Positions 62,900 to 64,000 of a DNA stretch of 64,000 nucleotides are shown here, one piece after another. This stretch comes from Aestuarierythrobacter sp037968495 (GTDB lineage Bacteria > Pseudomonadota > Alphaproteobacteria > Sphingomonadales > Sphingomonadaceae): positions 34,917 to 98,916 of the forward strand of contig JBBKVP010000033.1 in assembly GCA_037968495.1 (NCBI GenBank), given 5' to 3'. The first letter of the stretch is position 1; each line of letters starts with the position of its first letter. The notes below the pieces were generated by a model. It was not told the DNA's origin, ran no database searches, and saw only the letters and a list, made by a program, of their open reading frames with translations. The translations under genes were made by a program, and so were the position numbers.

Positions 62900-64000
62900 T
62901 CAGGACGCTTTTGCGAGCATATTCTTCAGATAACCGCCGGTGAAGCTGCGCTTGGTTTTGGCGACTTGTTCCGGCGTGCCTTCCGCAACCACCTCGCCGC
63001 CGCGCACCCCGCCTTCGGGGCCGAGATCGACGATCCAGTCGGCCACCTTGATCACGTCCAGATTGTGTTCGATCACCACCACGGAATTGCCCTGGTCCAC
63101 CAGACGTTGCAGCACTTCGAGGAGCTTGCGGACATCCTCGAAATGCAAGCCTGTGGTCGGCTCATCGAGGATATACAGCGTCTGCCCGGTGCTGCGTTTA
63201 CTCAGCTCCTTGGCCAGCTTCACCCGCTGCGCCTCGCCGCCCGACAGCGTAGTCGCCTGCTGGCCCACCTTGACGTAGCCCAGCCCCACCTCGTTCAGCA
63301 TATGCATTTTGTCGCGGATGGAAGGCACCGCCTTGAAGAAGCCCTCCGCATCCTCGATCGTCATGTCCAGCACATCGGCGATGGACAGGCCCTTGAACTT
63401 CACCTCCAGCGTCTCGCGATTATAGCGTTTCCCGCCGCATTCCTCGCAGGTGACGTAGACGTCGGGCAGGAAATGCATCTCGATCTTGATCAGTCCGTCG
63501 CCGCGACACACTTCGCAGCGACCGCCCTTGACGTTGAAGCTGAACCGGCCCGGCTTGTAGCCGCGCATCTGCGCCTCGGGCAGGCCGGCGAACCAGTCGC
63601 GGATATTGGTGAAGGCGCCGGTATAGGTTGCCGGATTCGAACGCGGTGTGCGGCCAATCGGCGACTGGTCGATATCGATGACCTTGTCGCAATATTGCAG
63701 GCCGGTGATCTTGTCATGCTTGCCGGCAATCACCCGCGCGCCATTGAGCGTCCGCGCCGCCGCTGCGTATAGCGTATCGATGGTCAGCGAGCTTTTACCC
63801 GAACCCGACAGACCGGTCACACAGGTGAAGGTGCCGAGCGGGAAGGATGCGGTAACATTTTGCAGGTTGTTGGCGGTGGCGCCGTGCACGGTCAGCTTCT
63901 TGCCATTGCCCTTGCGCCGCTTGCTCGGAACCTCGATCTCCCGCGTGCCATTGAGATAGGCCGCAGTCAGCGATCTTTTGGATTTCAATATCTGCTTGAG
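62900..64000 (-). CDS. uvrA: excinuclease ABC subunit UvrA, C-terminal part (runs off the window)
   Basis: The last 366 or so residues of UvrA; the 5' part lies beyond 64000, where the frame stays open. Visible are the second ATP site (GLSGSGKSS), the C-terminal zinc finger CEVC...CEEC, the ABC signature LSGGEAQRVKLA and Walker B ILDEPTTGLH. UvrA scans for bulky DNA damage with UvrB in nucleotide-excision repair and is normally SOS-controlled, but its promoter is outside the window. Third codon positions look richer in G and C than in much of the window. Confidence 0.97.
   Translation of the reverse strand, partial: LKQILKSKRSLTAAYLNGTREIEVPSKRRKGNGKKLTVHGATANNLQNVTASFPLGTFTCVTGLSGSGKSSLTIDTLYAAAARTLNGARVIAGKHDKITGLQYCDKVIDIDQSPIGRTPRSNPATYTGAFTNIRDWFAGLPEAQMRGYKPGRFSFNVKGGRCEVCRGDGLIKIEMHFLPDVYVTCEECGGKRYNRETLEVKFKGLSIADVLDMTIEDAEGFFKAVPSIRDKMHMLNEVGLGYVKVGQQATTLSGGEAQRVKLAKELSKRSTGQTLYILDEPTTGLHFEDVRKLLEVLQRLVDQGNSVVVIEHNLDVIKVADWIVDLGPEGGVRGGEVVAEGTPEQVAKTKRSFTGGYLKNMLAKAS

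Noticed and set aside
1..64000. CRISPR array, insertion sequence or prophage
   Set aside because: No regularly spaced direct repeats, transposase, integrase or phage structural gene was seen on either strand.

Overview
The window looks like chromosome from an alphaproteobacterium of the order Sphingomonadales, most likely the Erythrobacteraceae. The evidence is a complete CckA kinase and a CpdR response regulator (the alphaproteobacterial cell-cycle phosphorelay), two LexA sites of the alphaproteobacterial GTTC-N7-GTTC type, a pyrF-trpF-trpB-trpA-accD-folC run, a smpB-DUF2062-cckA run, and families common in this group (SapC, DUF4139, DUF3857-transglutaminase, YdbH). Base composition is moderately GC-rich. 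I see no prophage, insertion sequence, plasmid or CRISPR array; this is mostly core chromosome, densely packed.

Layout. 1-7 kb: a YdbH-type envelope protein with the start of a probable YnbE lipoprotein, a RadC-like protein that lacks a key metal ligand, and a secreted DUF3857-transglutaminase-TPR protein. 7-14.5 kb: purB, then lapA-pyrF-trpF-trpB-(small membrane protein)-trpA-accD-folC, with many start/stop overlaps. 14.5-25 kb: AmpG permease, Rieske oxygenase, RluB-type pseudouridine synthase with rsmD, a GFA protein, a secreted-protein gene broken by an amber codon, LexA-controlled UvrD helicase, a DUF4345 gene with a probable frameshift at its start, and an RhlE-type RNA helicase. 25-34 kb: FAD-linked oxidase, SapC, a candidate small RNA, N-formylglutamate amidohydrolase, cpdR, tRNA-Val(GAC), a long foldable element of unknown function, icd, a GNAT-nitrilase fusion and a CPA2 antiporter. 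34-46 kb: alaS, a methyltransferase, recA with its LexA site, two tandem DUF4139 proteins, cckA-DUF2062-smpB. 46-59.8 kb: S9 peptidase, DUF389 protein, dapA, lytic transglycosylase, a small secreted protein, rlmN carrying an in-frame palindromic repeat, an SDR-cytochrome b-molybdopterin enzyme module, DUF1801, cyclopropane synthase and argG. 59.8-60.6 kb is an 800-base non-coding region with DnaA-box-like sites and a strong terminator. 60.6-64 kb: RlpA, an unknown secreted protein, two small paralogous four-cysteine proteins and the 3' part of uvrA.

Functionally the window combines tryptophan, pyrimidine, purine, folate, lysine and arginine synthesis, DNA repair (recA, uvrA, uvrD), translation quality control (smpB, rlmN, rsmD, alaS) and envelope maintenance (ydbH, ampG, slt, rlpA, dapA, cfa). 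No gene cassette is clearly a new defence or biosynthetic system. The most unusual material is non-coding or degenerate: the foldable element behind tRNA-Val, the putative sRNA behind sapC, the terminator-ended region behind argG, the palindromic repeat inside rlmN, and several genes with point defects.
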